From Blasia pusilla (Eukaryota > Marchantiophyta > Marchantiopsida > Blasiales), in the NCBI GenBank assembly GCA_050084515.1, contig CM114271.1, forward strand, positions 64,666,001 through 64,730,000: 64,000 nt of DNA. Direction: 5' to 3'. This document shows, one piece after another, positions 22,502-33,499 of the stretch. Made by a program: the position numbers and the translations under genes. How positions within the stretch are numbered: the first letter of the stretch is position 1; each line of letters starts with the position of its first letter. Below the pieces are notes generated by a model. The model worked only from the letters and a program-made list of their open reading frames with translations, had not been told where the DNA came from and made no database searches.

Positions 22502-23086
22502 TTGTGTAGACTAAGAATGGCTCTCATGGTCATATGCACGATCATTCTAGTAGCACTGGTCCTTTCAGTTCCATACTTGTGGCAGAGGGATCTGGTGTTC
22601 CGTCTTATGATTCGCGATGAGTCAGGAAGCCATGATTTGAATGCCGGGGATCATGCAGCCGATCATCAGGGAAATGGTGCAACTAAATCAAATGCGTATC
22701 GTGAAGAAGATCAAAGTCTCACTGACAACATTCTGACAGCTAATTTGGAGGGACTTCCGCAGAAGATCTTGGTCTCCCCAAAGTTTCCAGTGGAAGTTCA
22801 TCGTCCACTTCACTTTTCTAGTTCCTCTCGTAAACTTCTTTTACTGCTCCCATCCGAGAGTAGACACACCACAGCAGTGCCTGCAATTCGCCGCCATCCA
22901 ATTCTGCCCCCTGATAGAATTTTCAGACGAGGGCACCCTTCTGCACCAAGCAACATAAATCATAGATTCCATACTCCTGGTTTTCCACAAAGAGCGCTAG
23001 CTGAACCAAAGCTCCAGTTTTTCGGTCGCCGCGAAATGCATCCCAGTGCGGATGCACATGGCCCTCGATTTCCACCTCTTCCATGA
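22502..23086 (+). CDS. Putative secreted or signal-anchored small protein, possible peptide precursor
   Basis: A 194-codon frame. A second ATG at 22517 gives MALMVICTIILVALVLSVPYLW, a convincing signal peptide or signal anchor. The remainder is hydrophilic, without further membrane spans or cysteine pattern, and turns Pro/His/Arg-rich at the end. Near residues 135-155 it reads RRGHPSAPSNINHRF. This recalls the PSAPS-K/R-H-N core of IDA peptides and, more loosely, CLE peptides (P-S-G-P...H-N). Dibasic sites lie before it. Family membership is only a resemblance. The codons read cleanly but no homologue is known to me. Alternatives are a lineage-specific wall or secreted protein, or a chance ORF. 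Confidence 0.45.
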   Translation: MCRLRMALMVICTIILVALVLSVPYLWQRDLVFRLMIRDESGSHDLNAGDHAADHQGNGATKSNAYREEDQSLTDNILTANLEGLPQKILVSPKFPVEVHRPLHFSSSSRKLLLLLPSESRHTTAVPAIRRHPILPPDRIFRRGHPSAPSNINHRFHTPGFPQRALAEPKLQFFGRREMHPSADAHGPRFPPLP

Positions 23087-25110
23087 TCTGCTCACGCTGC
23101 TTTCATCCGATGAGCTTGGCTATACCAAAATTCAAGATCTTGTATTGAAGCATGTTCTAGATTCCATGGATTTTATCGTTTCCTACTCGTGATATAACGG
23201 TTAGGAAAAACCTTAAGGGTATCGATTTGATTTAAAAATCGATCGCCTTCGACTACATCCTGATTATGGAAGGATTCACAGAGAAATATCAGAGAATAAT
23301 ATTTACCAAAATAGGAACAAGATAGAGAAGAAAGAAGTCCAAATTATCCAATCCAGCGCGCGGAGATTGAGATTTACCTACATCATAATAATCAAAGAAG
23401 TCCACAGTTCCTTCTAAAGATGTAACTTCAATCGACACTTGAGAACATTTATGCGATAACGAACTTCAGTCCCTCACAGATGGGAAAACTGTCACACGAC
23501 TCGGTTGATATCGTTCGAGCTCTGACTATACTTTGCTGGGATCGCTCCCTTGATGGGAAAAATATGATTCGAAATCCGGCTAAGTTGAATCAAATAAGAA
23601 CTTATCTCATGATATTTTCTGCGAAAGTGAGCGATACTACAGGATGAGAGAAATTGAAACTAGTCTACATAAAAAAAAAACACCCGCACCACACCTCTCC
23701 AGTTTAGGACTGACGAAGAACTTCACTGTGCTTGTTTAATAAATATACAGTACATATAATTTCTTTAAATTTTATATATTTCTAAGATTTGTTGAATGAT
23801 TTCTGTTCCGTGAAAGCATCCTCTTATCGTCACTGCAAAAGATATTAACTAGAAGGATAATTTTCCCACATGACCAGCTCACGGGATAGTAAGTTTACAC
23901 ATGAATAGGTGTAAAGTGTGGGACGCTGTATGTGGGTGATTCGAAGAGGAGGTGCAGTCGATTGATCGTTTATAGCAAAGACTCTATGAATTGTCACGAT
24001 GAATAGCACGAACAGATCGTGTCCATAAAAGTAGGGAGTCTGCACTCAGATACTTACTGTGCCCTCGTGGGCGGAAGCACGAAACTACAGACAGCTTGAG
24101 CTCTACTGGCTAGTACCGCCGCAATGTCGACGTGGCTCGAAAATTCTCCACGTGTGCTTACCTGACTTCAAAATCGTACAGTTCGCTCTCTTATTAGAGG
24201 TTTGAACTGCATATTCTGCCGGCCTGCGTCCCGCACGATCGCTTCATGAGAATGCCTACCTCCATCCAGCCACTAAGATAATTGAGATTTTGGTCTCATT
24301 TTTCATGCAATTAGTCCAGGCCATGGTCAGTCGTTCACCCTGGCATTTTTCCTGAGATCCGGCGATAGTCGTCCACATTTGCTGTTGATCGTAGTTCATA
24401 GCAGTTGTAGCTAGTAACCCTCGAGAACATACACCGAGACGGGTGTAGGAGAACCTTCAAGGATCTAGATCTTGAGTCAACTCTTCAGATAGTTTGATCC
24501 ATCGGAGATTAGGTAGAATTGTATATGCCCAACTTGCAATTGGGATAGACTTAGATAGCAAATCCAGGAAGGTGGAAACTAGCTCCCTCATTAGTTAGAC
24601 GAGTATTATATAGTGAGCTGGAGCGATCGGAATCATTCAGAAAGTGCGTGTACATTGTAAACGACAGGAATCTGATTGCAAATTTGCGAAAAGGTAGTCT
24701 CCACTGATCTGATTTAGGCCCAAGAAGGAAGTAGTCGATCCCAAGTGAATCTATGGACTGCTAAGGTTGGGATGAAAGTATAATCATCATGACCATTGCG
24801 TGAAGGATGAATCTAGAATGTCCGAGTAGATCTTCTTAAATCCACTCTAGAAATTTGTTAACTTAGGAACGGGGTGTGGTTCGATTCCACCAGATTTCTT
24901 CATCGTAATTAGTTCGATCCGATCGAAACGACGTATTAGCAGATTAATCTTTCCTTCATATTTTGAAGCTTGACGCACGCGCCTCTTAGATAGCTAGCTA
25001 TAGGAATCGTAAGATTCTTTAACCACCTATTAAAGAATCGCTTGAAATTTGAGTACCAGTCGAATTTTCTTACACTAGCATCTATTCAACTAAATCGAAG
25101 CCTCATTTAG
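23087..25110. other. Intergenic, upstream region of the LRR gene
   Basis: No ORF longer than about 65 codons and no repeats that I recognise. Balanced base composition, unlike the AT-rich left part. It should include the LRR gene promoter; I see no clear TATA box. Confidence 0.4.
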
Positions 25111-26616
25111 ATGGCAACAATGGTCAGAAACTTCGTTATTGGAGGTCTAGATAGAACTAGTAAGTCGATGGTGGAGAATGTAGACCTGATCCTAGAAAAG
25201 CGAGTAGCACAGCTTGATTTGGTCGACGCTAATGCTATGCCCGTGAAGGAGGTGAAACTGGATCCCAAGTCGACAGCTAGTCCGGATCCTAATGGATGCG
25301 AGAGATTTATGAGGGTACAAAGCAGTGAATCGACAGTGTCTGGTGGCCATGGAGGAGTCCGGTCTCTGTTCCGCAGCAACAGCAAGAATGGCCACTACAC
25401 TGCTGAGTTCAACGAGCTCCTCACAGCAGGCAGGGATGAGTTGCTCAAGTCATCAATACTGTCACTCAGGCATCTAGCTGATGAGAAGATTGTCTCTCTA
25501 ATGCAGCTCATAGATGAAAGCGACAATGGTAGGGCTAATAGCACGACGTCACGTTTCGCAATTAGCCGCAACAACATCTTCAATCCAGCGATTCCCTTCT
25601 TCCGTTTGAAATTCTTGTGGACTAAGCTGAGGAAATTGGTGGGGAGCCACATGTTCTCCAGATCTCGTCCGGCCATGTACAGAGTTATGACCTGCATTTC
25701 CATGACCAGATCGAAGACAGCCCTACACATGAGCGAAGCGGTGGCTTCGGTTCTGCAGAGGAGGTATCTCGCCGATCTATATCATCTGGCTCTGCCCCCA
25801 TGCGACATTTCCACAATCGTAAAGGCTATGATCGAAGGAGGCGTTTCCAAGCTGCAGTATCTGGAACTTGAGGGAGCGCTGACTTTTCAATCGATATACC
25901 CCAAGAGTAAGCTTCTGAAAAGGTTGTTCATGTCTGGATTGCTTTCGGGTGTCCACCATTTGCGCTTCTCCAGATGCATCGAAACTGACGATATGGATTA
26001 CCTCGCAAGGGCAATCGAGAGGAGAAAGATCCACGCTCTACGCCATCTCGATCTGTCGTACAACTTCCTAATCGGAGAAGAAGGAATCAGGCGCTTTGCG
26101 CAGATGATAAGCACCGGAGTACTGTCGGATCTGGAACACCTGAATCTCCAAAATTGTGGCATCACTGATGATGGAATGCAAGCCATCGCGAATGCCATGA
26201 AAGCGCAAGGGCCTTTGAAGTTACAATACCTGAACATTGGATCCAATGAAATCGAAGAGGAGGGGTTCGCAGCTCTCGCCAGAGTGATGAGAGCGGGCTT
26301 GCTCGTTGAGCTCAAAGAGCTGCATTTGTTGTACAATTACGGGATTGGGGAGGAAAGCAAGGTGGTCATTGCCAACATTCTCGAAGAGGGCAAGCTTCCT
26401 GCGTTGGAAATTTTGTACATGTCCTCCCACTCCATCACCGAAAGCATCGCTAGAGCATTACTCAACGCGTTCAAGAATAACACGCAGGTCACCGTCGAGC
26501 TGCTAGGTGTTTGGTGGCCCAATGAGAATGTGGAGCGCGAAGTGGCCAGTTACAGGGAGCGAAATCTTTTGCTTGCAGCCAGTGCGCGGAATCTTAGCGT
26601 GGCGACGGGTAGCTAG
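25111..26616 (+). CDS. Ribonuclease-inhibitor-type leucine-rich repeat protein, intact single exon
   Basis: 501 codons from ATG 25111 to TAG, no interruptions. Residues 1-230 lack a recognised domain; they include a basic stretch around 165-210 and no signal peptide or clear membrane span. Residues of about 245-455 form LRRs of the RI/NLRC type, 28-30 residues each: LRHLDLSYN...EEGIRRFAQMI, LEHLNLQNCGITDDGMQAIANAM, LQYLNIGSNEIEEEGFAALARVM, LKELHLLYN and LEILYMSS. Such repeats make horseshoe protein-binding surfaces. RanGAP and NLRC3-like proteins use the same type, but the RanGAP catalytic features are not evident. No kinase, NB-ARC or TIR part is present, so an immune-receptor call is not justified. 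Probably cytosolic. It is one of the few undamaged host genes here. Confidence 0.85.
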   Translation: MATMVRNFVIGGLDRTSKSMVENVDLILEKRVAQLDLVDANAMPVKEVKLDPKSTASPDPNGCERFMRVQSSESTVSGGHGGVRSLFRSNSKNGHYTAEFNELLTAGRDELLKSSILSLRHLADEKIVSLMQLIDESDNGRANSTTSRFAISRNNIFNPAIPFFRLKFLWTKLRKLVGSHMFSRSRPAMYRVMTCISMTRSKTALHMSEAVASVLQRRYLADLYHLALPPCDISTIVKAMIEGGVSKLQYLELEGALTFQSIYPKSKLLKRLFMSGLLSGVHHLRFSRCIETDDMDYLARAIERRKIHALRHLDLSYNFLIGEEGIRRFAQMISTGVLSDLEHLNLQNCGITDDGMQAIANAMKAQGPLKLQYLNIGSNEIEEEGFAALARVMRAGLLVELKELHLLYNYGIGEESKVVIANILEEGKLPALEILYMSSHSITESIARALLNAFKNNTQVTVELLGVWWPNENVEREVASYRERNLLLAASARNLSVATGS

Positions 26617-27949
26617 GGTTTAGGGTCAGGGTCTGGCCAGTTAGACGAATCTTCTCATATCCGTGGAAAGCTCTGGTCATGAATTTTCTCGTCAAGTCTG
26701 GAAATTATTGACTTTCAGTTATCGGATCTCTTCAGCATAAACTCCTCGAGTCATCATTGATGGGACCAGTCCAGGCATCGAGATGATCCTAGTGCTCTGC
26801 GCATTCACACTTCTCCGATTGACTTTAGGTGCGTTACCTTTATGTGATATCTTTTGTCAAAATCCTTCAAAATGGACGATCGGCGTGGCCTACAGGAGAG
26901 ATGAATCGAAAATTTTCTGCCCAGGATCTTGCACAACGAGCTCTGTTATCAAAGTGCAGGCCTGTACGAACCAAGATCGACTCACGGCCAATACCTCTGC
27001 AAAATCCAGGTGCAGCCCTACGTCGATCTCGAGTCTGTAATTATCTACTTAGAGCATGTGAGATTGAATTGTAAATATCGAAACGTTAGGAGTATCTTAC
27101 ATAGCAAGCTCGCATTGAGTTTTGCAGTCTTGACGGTAAGACAGATTATACATGATCGTTCAGCTGTTGATTACGTATAGTAGAGATCATACATGCACGT
27201 AGAGTATATGCAAGAAACGCATACCACATTCCAATGCAGATCCAGAACTAGATCTTGAGTGCTTGTAGCCGTGGTGGCCACGTATAGAAATTAAAGATAC
27301 CCGCAAAATGAACAATCTGAAGATCTAGAATGGATAACCATAGAATAGGTACTATTCATCGCTAGCTTACGCTGGTAGGATTGTTACAATCAATCAAGCA
27401 ATTAATTTGAATCGTTCACGATCACGGCGGCTACTACAAAACTATGTTGTCTAGCTCTTCGGGTAATGACAGCGAATCAAATAAGTCAACAAACAAATCA
27501 ATAGATGCACACACTAAATATACTTGCGATTGTTCCGATTACAGAAGGTCCGACCTGAGTTCTCTCTATCGCTCTCTGGATGTCATTGGAGAGATCGTTG
27601 TGAACAGATATTCGCGTACTCGAGGAGAGTGCTCTACATCGAGCATGGTGCGAAAAAGCTTCCTTCAGCAAGCATGCACTTTTCTCTCTTTGTGCACCAC
27701 TAGAATTGGAACATGCGTAGCACTCGCTGATGACACGGTTACCTCAGCTTCACATACTCTTAGAGAATAGGCCATGTCTATGTATCCTGAACTCAGTTCA
27801 ACCAACTATCCTGAGCGTACATGACGACCATTATTTGTGGCTTCAACGCTTATTCATGATATTGTCCTGTGTCCGAACTCCTATTAGATGGTGATGTTCA
27901 ATCGTCACAATTATGCTTTCATAACCTTTTATGGTTTGGAATCTGTATA
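26617..27949. other. Intergenic; two short ORFs of uncertain status
   Basis: 26783-27040 (+) encodes 85 residues starting MILVLCAFTLLRLTLGALPL, signal-peptide-like, with several cysteines after it. 27444-27770 (+) encodes a Ser/Thr/Asn-rich 108-residue frame. Neither matches a family I know, and both could be chance. Confidence 0.25.
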
Positions 27950-28265
27950 TCAAATACATATAGCTTCAACTCCGTCAGAGCCTGACCTTGTACCACGTAA
28001 CTTCTGGAACCCCGATCTGAGCGGTATGAAGCCACATGGGTGATTGCACGCGGCGGAAATCCCTCAGGCAAAGCGCTCAGGTTAGAGATCTTCGGCATCG
28101 TCGCCGCACAACTCTCCATCCCGGGGAACTTTCATGATATCCACATAAACCTCCGAACCGTGGAGCAACGGATCTCCGAGCAAGTCGTTCCATCTGGAAA
28201 ATCTGGCGGTAAATCGTTGGGAGAGGAGGATACTTCCGCAGAATTTCCAGCAAAAACATGTTCAG
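27950..28265 (-). pseudogene. Cytochrome P450 pseudogene, last-exon fragment related to the 3833-6166 gene
   Basis: On the minus strand an acceptor TTGCAG is followed by CTGAACATG at 28265, the same intron position and first codons (LNMF versus LDMF) as exon 3 of the P450 at 5747. LLEILRKYPPLP gives the K-helix ExxR. A frameshift follows; the adjoining frame continues GSEVYVDIMKVP...GDDAEDL-stop-PERFA-stop-GISAACNHPCGFIP, parallel to YVDVIKI...EDAEEFKPERFAKGIAAACKHSSGFIP of the other gene. Two in-frame stops are present, and the haem-binding cysteine position reads arginine (KLRGT against RTCVA). The enzyme is dead. No upstream exons were recognised. Confidence 0.8.
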
Positions 28266-30070
28266 CTGCAACCGTATATAACCCGCGTAGAACGCAGAAT
28301 AGAATTCTGTTGGCGGTGAGTTCAACTTTCGCTTCGACTTTGCCAGAGTAGAAATTATGGAAAAAAATCTGACTCTAAGAAATAGACAGACCTGTAGGAC
28401 TTCGTAAACTTTGGTGTCAGAATTATTTTCTCCTTTTCGGTACCAATGTAAAGACGCCTGAAACAGGTTTGCCATATCTCTCTACTATTCGGACTGTCGG
28501 AGCTTTGATTTGTGGATCTCCTTGCGTCAAGATTTAGTCTGAACTAGGAGTATGCCCGATTCCTGTTGGCGTGATTCCTCACCATTTCTATTCCTAACAT
28601 CCTAGCTCGGTTTAACTTTGACTCCGTCAAACTTACGGGATTTCTGTAAATCTGAATCTCTGATACTGTCTAGGTCGTCGTATTTGGAAGTTCACTTTCT
28701 TTTTCTTGAGGACGTGCGTACGTGTGTATCCAGTTATCTATACGATGACTAGCGACCACTCTCGAATTGGCTCGTGTGCTACCCTTCGGTGTTACGATAT
28801 GAGACCTCCGATGTGCCTACAGGATGACATTCAAAATAGAGAGGCTTCTAAAGACAATTCCTGCGATTCAGGGGGAGAGAAGAGAGCATGGAATTTGAAA
28901 CCTACAGAAATGGGATGGATGTCAATGACACCGACAGAATATTCAATATCTCTCATTCACATGAAGAAAACTACAAATGCCCAACTTGATGTGTCCAATC
29001 CCCATCAATACTTCTATTTATCGTAACGTTCAGTGTCAATGATCCAAACTCACTCACCAGATCATAGCGTTTAGCATACCAGCCCTTCGCTATTAACATT
29101 GTGCTGTAAAAACCCTATACCTCCACAGTCACCTCAGCGTGGAGAGTTCACGATGATTAGGAAAGATATCTCGAATCGAGTAGATTTGAATTACGTGAGG
29201 ACGGGCAGACGGGAAGGGGGACCCGGCATGGCATAACATTCCTATCCAAGTTTGTGAGTCAGTCTGTCAATTGGGCCATTCTTCCTCCATCTGAGGCAAG
29301 ATTGAAGTAATATTGCAAAAAGCTGAAATTGCTGAAAGCTGAAAAATCATTAAGTGCAGACTAAAGCCATCGACATCCAATATGAGAGTCTGGAGAAGCT
29401 CTGAGACTCATTTCACAGACAAGTTTAAGCTTGTGGGAAGATCTCATGTTTCTAGAACTCACGCCTAAAAATTCGTTAGCTTGGATATGGTTGGTTGGGT
29501 TGAGACAGAGGCCATGAAGCCGTGGATCTTAAAATCGCTAGTGCTCAAAACCGGATGATAATACTATTTATAACTATGTGAGTCATGCGTTGTAACGGAC
29601 TCGAATATCGATGGAACCACCACCAGCAACCTACGGCAGTGAATTGGAGCTTAAGTCGAGCTGGAGAGGATTATCTCAACCTTCTAGCGGATAAATTGAG
29701 TGCAATGGAGTGGTGAGTCGTGAGTTCCATCAATTGGTTGGCAACGTCGGGAGACGCTTTACAAATAGGATGGCGGGTCGTTTAGTAGCTGAAGTGTGCA
29801 TCTCTGAGGTGGACCCAAGATCTGCAATGTGACCCGGATGTTGAATTAACTTCGAACCTTCGATACACAACAAATTAACCTCATTAATCACCTCGATCAT
29901 GCCGAGGCTAGATTGATGGATGTGCTTTGATCGATGTCTATATCTAGATATGGATCATTCGTTATAATACGTATTAATATATTACATACGTACATGAGGA
30001 GAATCCAAAACAACCAGAATAATTTCATTTAAAGTCATTGGCCGGCAGCGTCTACGGATAACCTCACAAA
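28266..30070. other. Intergenic, no gene supported
   Basis: Balanced composition. An open frame at 28706-29026 (+) has no recognisable features. The left end could include lost exons of the P450 pseudogene. Confidence 0.35.
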
Positions 30071-30856
30071 CTAGATGTCTTCTGAGAGGTGTCGCCCTTC
30101 GAGCTCAGCGATGCGTTCCTGATCTTTCAAATGAGAATTCTGCGCATCGTTGATATGCGCTTCTAGTTTTGCGATTGTTTTCTCCCAGTGTGCATCTGTC
30201 ACCTCGAAAATTCCGTGTGCAACTCTCACAATTCGCCAAAGAGTTAGGACGATTAGTAAGCCAGCGGTGTCCGAGTCCAGGCCAATTTCAAGGCCCAGAG
30301 CAGTTACCACTATCACTGCATCCATTACGTATCCAGGATGAGCAAAGAAACAACCACCGAAGGCTACCAGCAGACCCACCGCGTTCAGAGCCAGGAATGA
30401 TAAAATGGTGATGGAGATCCAATACAAAAACTCCCAGTGCTTAGAATGTTCAAAGTGGTCGCTGCACTGGCACTCTTCCAGTATACGAGAGCAGATATCT
30501 AAGTCCAAGGTTTTAGAGTGGATCGTTTTGAGGATGTCAACAGCAGTGGCTATCAGGTCCACCAAAAGTAGAGAAACGATAAGAATGTGGAATGGTGTAG
30601 ACTCTAGGGCCAATCCTAGTTTCGTTCTCCATGAAGCTCTCCGCTTATTTTCCTCCCTCGTGATCAGATCCCGTATTGGACCAATTCCTAGCCTGTGCTT
30701 GAGCTGCAACATCTCCCGAGCGTGTGCGAGTGCATCTTTGGTTTCTTCCACATGCAGTAGATGGTGTTCGTGGTGTTTCTGTGTTCCATCCCCATCTGCC
30801 GACCACTGCGCGGAATCTCCGTTAATTAGCTTCCTCTCAACTACTTCTCGGTGCAG
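30071..30856 (-). CDS. HV1: Voltage-gated proton channel (HV1/VSOP family) homologue with atypical key residues
   Basis: The frame is open from 30856 (after TAA at 30857-30859) to the stop at 30071. No ATG lies in the first 48 codons, so an upstream exon is likely; otherwise translation starts at ATG 30712. Residues are counted from the codon at 30751. S1 (about 55-75) keeps the selectivity Asp (D65, human D112) and a second acid at D72. S2 is about 107-130, S3 about 140-160 with D144 and E155. S4 reads TLWRIVRVAHG (170-180), the RxWRxxRxxxG signature. A C-terminal coiled coil (about 185-222) would mediate dimerisation. Differences: the first S4 arginine is T170, the S2 glutamate (human E153) is N123, and the Asn after R3 is H179. 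Family members pass protons through a four-helix voltage sensor without a separate pore. No stops or frameshifts are seen. Confidence 0.8.
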   Translation of the reverse strand: MHREVVERKLINGDSAQWSADGDGTQKHHEHHLLHVEETKDALAHAREMLQLKHRLGIGPIRDLITREENKRRASWRTKLGLALESTPFHILIVSLLLVDLIATAVDILKTIHSKTLDLDICSRILEECQCSDHFEHSKHWEFLYWISITILSFLALNAVGLLVAFGGCFFAHPGYVMDAVIVVTALGLEIGLDSDTAGLLIVLTLWRIVRVAHGIFEVTDAHWEKTIAKLEAHINDAQNSHLKDQERIAELEGRHLSEDI

Positions 30857-32712
30857 TTAATTCTTTTGATGTGAACCTCAAATCGAGAAATATACTGAGT
30901 ATGGGAGAATTTTCATTGAAACAACAGGAGATTGGATGTGACGGACCACAAACGGCCTTTGTAACGATTGAATTCAAATCTGCATGTAGAGAGGATTGCA
31001 AGAAATTTTCGCTCTATCATCCGTAGTACCTCGCGAGCGAATCTCGAATTGTCGTGGGCTTCCCTATTGTCCATGTCCATTTCAATTGCAATTTTCCCTT
31101 GGCAGCTCAACCTACTAGTCTAACTCTCAAATGCACAGATCACGGAACGATGTCAATCATGCCAAGGAGGAAAAACCCCAACCCGCACTAATTCTAACAG
31201 CTAAACTTTCCACTGGAGCCTCGGTTTCTCTGAATGGGAGCTTCCGTGGATCGGTTTCCAGAAATTCACGCACACACGAGCAGAACAGTTCCAATTACAC
31301 TAGTCAGATCCAGCTTGTCTTGTGTGGCAAAACATCAGCTCATTCAGCTGCAGCTGAATGAACGTGGAGATATCTGGATTCGTCTGAATTGTACAGTCTC
31401 CAGGACTTTCCCAGGACTCAGCAATTCTGCGCTTTACAAGCGGAGCTATCCGCTGAGTTGTAAATTCTTGAGCTCCCGTTCAAATCACTCCAGACCTATT
31501 CGATAGATGTCAGTGGTTCATATCGCTAGGATCTGAACTCATGCACAACATACACACTGCCAAAGTTCAGTGTAGAGGCCTCTGCTTTCATCTGCATAAA
31601 TATCAATGCAATGCAAAGTCTAGTGCGTTCCGTTCGCCCCATTGTTACACGCTACCACTGTGCCAGCACATCCGTAGCCGCGTCCTTAGGACGAACGTCT
31701 CCGAGTAACGAACTTTGGTTCTCCCGTGTGCAACAGACTTGGTCACATGGACGGAGAGATAAACCCTTCAATTCTTGGAACTGACCGACTCCACGGGTCA
31801 CCCATTGAGCACCCAAGTATCTATTCATCGATGATATGGCAGAAAGTATCATTTTGATTTACAATGATGGTGGCTCGTCTTGACGGCAAGTTGTATTAGA
31901 TGTTCTGAATTAAAATAGCAGTTTTCTTAACGAAGAAATTCCAACTCTACATGCTAGAAGATTTACGTGAGCGCTGCTTAGTTGATGATCATCAAAATCC
32001 AGGATAACATTTTGAAATAAATCTAAATTGAGTTGGTTGTGGTTGCATGTTTAGTACAGCCTATTTATTATTTGTAGCATATATTTTAGATAATAGTGAC
32101 ATTCACACTAGCTTCGATTCAAGGTCAAATGTATATTAAAGACATAAGAGTGGGGAAACTACTAAATGGTGAGTATTAGATCAAATGTGGTGCGGCCTAG
32201 CCGTCCCCACATCTTTGAGTTGCAAGGCATTCTAATTGGTGTCAAAGGAAGAGTGATGACGCTTATCCATGAATGGATTATCCATTGGCTGTATTTTTGC
32301 ATAAGAACAAAGATGTTCGCTAGTGGGAATTATATGACGTGATTTGAAGGGCTTCCACACATGGCCTTATCCAATACGGGGAAGGGAAATAGCTTTGAAA
32401 GAGTTGGTTAGTGCAAGTGTTCCCTTTGGATGGGGATTAGGAATTGAAAATGGGCAATAGGTGCTTTTTTTTTTTACTCCAAGCTCACTCTCAATAAGTA
32501 TATCCTCTTCCCCTAAGTCTTGCTAGATCATTCGCCCACAACGTAATTATTTCATCCTAAACCTATAGTAGTGGATCAAAATTACTTTCAAAAAATAGAA
32601 TTGGAAAATTTATGTGAAATAGTAAATTTATGTGAAACTTTTGAATGGGCCCACACAAAGGAGAAATCTATTCTAGCAAGTTACCCTACTTCCCAACACA
32701 TCACTCTTAACT
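30857..32712. other. Intergenic; possible 5' exon of the proton channel gene
   Basis: A minus-strand frame at 30913-31110 contains MDMDNREAHDNSRFAREVLRM, which could be the missing N-terminal exon of the proton channel. I found no convincing donor site for it. The rest up to the gypsy LTR at 32713 is AT-rich and non-coding. Confidence 0.3.
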
Positions 32713-33435
32713 ATCGCTGGTCACATCTATACCACACAACACCGATCTTCCCCACACACGGGTAGATCCACACATGTACAGAAATCAAGTCATATATATA
32801 CATGGAAATCACATAACAAAAAAATAAAGAGTAGTAAAAATGGCACACCCGGCCTAAAACTCCACTTCTCAATCTACATCGGCATATCGAGCCTCGTCCA
32901 CCCTATGCTATTAAGGAATCCGGACGCTAGTACCCTAGTCCTATCTCACACATATACAAGAGAGATGCTCCAACGGCCCAACATGAGAAAGATGGCTTAG
33001 GAAGGCCATCTTCCTCTCTTATATAGGGTTGGGAAGAGCCAAAAGGCTCTTCCCCAAAAAATATTTATCCCCTTGGTAACATGCATGTACAAGTTACCGA
33101 GGCGGGTGACCTGGTCAAAAAGTCACCCGGCTGTGAAAGACCTCAACAGAAAAGCTGTGAGAAACGACGTTTCTGACACAATGAACCTATTCTCAACCTC
33201 ATCCGACACCGTGGGACAAAGTTACACTCAAGATAGTCCGCTGGCTCCTACGACCCATCCATGATAGATCTCGGCCTATCGGCTACTCAGATGTGAGAGC
33301 TGTCGTGCGCATACATATCGCTATACAACATACATCGTTGGTCACATCTACACCATACAACACCGATCTTCCCCACACACGGATAGATCCACATATGTAC
33401 ACAAATTAACTCATACATATACATGGAGATCACAC
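32713..33435 (-). repeat. 3' LTR-like region of the outer (split) gypsy element
   Basis: Direct repeats of about 103 bp at 32713-32815 and 33334-33435 share TGGTCACATCTA, CACCGATCTTCCCCACACAC and CATGGA(A/G)ATCACA. They enclose a unit with a minus-strand TATA box (TATATAAG, 33018-33025). A purine-rich tract on the minus strand (AGGGGAGCGG, about 33439-33450) directly precedes the first repeat in transcription order, as expected of a polypurine tract. Confidence 0.6.
33018..33025 (-). promoter_or_regulatory. TATA box within the gypsy LTR
   Basis: TATATAAG on the minus strand, in the context CCCTATATAAGAGAGG, a good plant-type core promoter inside the LTR-like unit. Confidence 0.6.
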
Positions 33436-33499
33436 AACCGCTCCCCTAGGTGGCAGTTGGATTCCCCCAAACCTAGATAGAAAATATCACATCTCTCTG

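Noticed and set aside
25111-26616. NLR-type immune receptor
   Set aside because: LRRs are present but no NB-ARC, TIR or coiled-coil receptor domain; kept as an LRR protein of unknown role.
28706-29026. 107-residue plus-strand ORF
   Set aside because: No domain, signal peptide or splice context; not distinguishable from chance.
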